Shown piece by piece: positions 4,644-5,430 of a stretch of DNA of 5,430 nucleotides. The translations under genes and the position numbers were made by a program. The notes beneath the pieces were generated by a model. The model made no database searches. It worked only from the letters and a program-made list of their open reading frames with translations, and was not told the origin of the DNA. Source of the stretch: Clostridiaceae bacterium (GTDB taxonomy: Bacteria > Bacillota > Clostridia > DSM-8532); assembly GCA_025361665.1 (NCBI GenBank), contig JANYKF010000083.1, positions 1 to 5,430 of the forward strand, in the 5' to 3' direction. Every line of letters starts with the position of its first letter. Position 1 is the first letter of the stretch.

Positions 4644-5430
4644 CACCCTGCCTTGTCGATGTGTCCCCCCGTACCCAAATCATACTGGATGTCCCGCCAG
4701 ACAACCTTGTGATTGTTGAAACTGTAGAGGATGTAGAAGAGCCCGAACAAATCGAAGAAGGGACCCATGATCATGTCAACCGGGTGAAACCTGTTCCCGG
4801 TCACCAATTTCATGAAAATGCCCTGCAGCATGCGAAGCAGAACCATCAAAACACCAAGGCCCGTCACATGGGGATTCCCGGCAATCAACCCGATCACCAG
4901 GACTGCCCAGTATCCTATCAGCATCAGCAGATAAAGCGGAAGATCCGACAAGACGTTGTTCCGTAACGCGCCTGCGATTCGCTTGGCATAATTCAGACAC
5001 TTTTCCCTGGGCACTTCATTGAGATGACAGATCACATAAGGCCCGACAACCACCTTGTATCCTTTGTCAATGATGGCATTTCCCATGTGCATGTCTTCAT
5101 GGAGGGTGACGGCATACGGCTCCAGGCCTCCGATCTCTTCAAGAACCTTTTTGGTCAAGGCAAAGGCAGCACCCGTGATTCCGAGACGCATGCCCAGGGT
5201 GGCAAGAAACGACCAGTAGAAATTGGCCTCCGAGTTCTGGGTGAATGAAAAGAATCGTGTCCAGAATTTGCGGCCGCCTGAAACCAATTGACTCGAAGTG
5301 GTCACTCCGACTTTCGGATCGGCCAAGGGGCGGATCATGCGGGTGATATAGTCCGGCTGAACGAGCACATCGCTGTCTGCGAACATCAGGATGCCATGTT
5401 TCGCCAACCTGACGGCATGCGACATGTTGG
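4643..5430 (-). CDS. GT21/GT2-type membrane glycosyltransferase, C-terminal part (cut by window edge)
   Basis: The C-terminal 262 codons of a processive-type GT-A glycosyltransferase resembling family GT21 (ceramide glucosyltransferase-like, including HpnI-type proteins). Numbering from the internal Met at 5425, FADSDV (15-20) is the metal- and sugar-nucleotide-binding DxD region. GITGAAFALTKKVLEEIGG (82-100) and LHEDMHMG (108-115) form the acceptor-site block with the catalytic Asp. KVVWRDIQYDL (240-250) matches the W-R-x-x-x-Y-x-L end seen in this group. Hydrophobic segments at about 163-183, 188-206 and 217-236 anchor the protein in the membrane with catalysis on the cytoplasmic side. Family members are usually near 380-400 aa, so about one third is missing to the right. 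The Met at 5425 is internal, because the residues just before and after it continue the conserved strand before DSD. It would attach a sugar to a lipid; the lipid is unknown, and no hopanoid genes are seen here. Confidence 0.87.
   Translation of the reverse strand, partial: NMSHAVRLAKHGILMFADSDVLVQPDYITRMIRPLADPKVGVTTSSQLVSGGRKFWTRFFSFTQNSEANFYWSFLATLGMRLGITGAAFALTKKVLEEIGGLEPYAVTLHEDMHMGNAIIDKGYKVVVGPYVICHLNEVPREKCLNYAKRIAGALRNNVLSDLPLYLLMLIGYWAVLVIGLIAGNPHVTGLGVLMVLLRMLQGIFMKLVTGNRFHPVDMIMGPFFDLFGLFYILYSFNNHKVVWRDIQYDLGTGGHIDKAG

Noticed and set aside
4523..4966. 147-codon plus-strand frame with an HDSP-like repeat
   Set aside because: It crosses the 12-bp array and then lies antisense to the glycosyltransferase; no start signal or domain is seen.

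Overview
The window looks like bacterial chromosome of mid-range GC with strong purine-rich Shine-Dalgarno sites, sigma-70/sigma-A type promoters and a Sec/lipobox lipoprotein. The combination of a solute-binding lipoprotein, a DeoR regulator, a Gfo/Idh/MocA dehydrogenase and a short single-domain chromate transporter suggests a carbohydrate-using anaerobe, perhaps Bacillota (Clostridia) or a neighbouring lineage. The phylum is an inference only; no rRNA or other marker is present.

Left half (1-2250) is an ordinary divergent sugar-use locus. On the minus strand, cut by the left edge, is the start of a lipoprotein that fits the binding component of a sugar ABC transporter. On the plus strand a DeoR-family repressor (310-1098) and a Gfo/Idh/MocA-family oxidoreductase (1111-2250) form a tight operon. 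The 193-bp gap between the two start codons holds two well-formed promoters facing away from each other, each with 17-bp spacing. Three copies of the same 8-bp box (TTGTTCAT / ATGAACAA) lie about two and four helical turns apart. One sits inside the lipoprotein promoter and one next to the -35 of the regulator. I infer that the DeoR protein represses both transcripts until the sugar or a phosphorylated product appears.

Right half (2602-5430) reads entirely on the minus strand: a GT21/GT2-like membrane glycosyltransferase cut by the right edge; then the wreck of a DUF5060 + DUF4038 (apiosidase/GH140-like) glycoside hydrolase; then a 178-aa chromate-transporter-family protein starting 7 bp after the hydrolase stop. 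The hydrolase can be followed through four frame segments from 4503 to 3146. It has a one-base insertion, an amber codon at a Tyr position, an internal deletion of roughly 75-85 codons, and a second deletion filled by a 19-bp tandem repeat.

The most unusual aspect is the repeats. Three unrelated short tandem arrays occur in about 2.2 kb: 3 x 39 bp after the chromate transporter, 5 x 19 bp inside the broken hydrolase, and 6 x 12 bp abutting the glycosyltransferase stop. The 39-bp and 12-bp arrays are multiples of three and are open to translation. The 39-bp array lies in frame behind the transporter's amber stop, encoding a 13-residue repeat. The 19-bp array can be traced to a coding segment of the hydrolase. 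This could be local slippage-driven decay, or a way of adding repetitive tails to proteins. The stretch 2251-2462 between the converging genes has no gene I can support.
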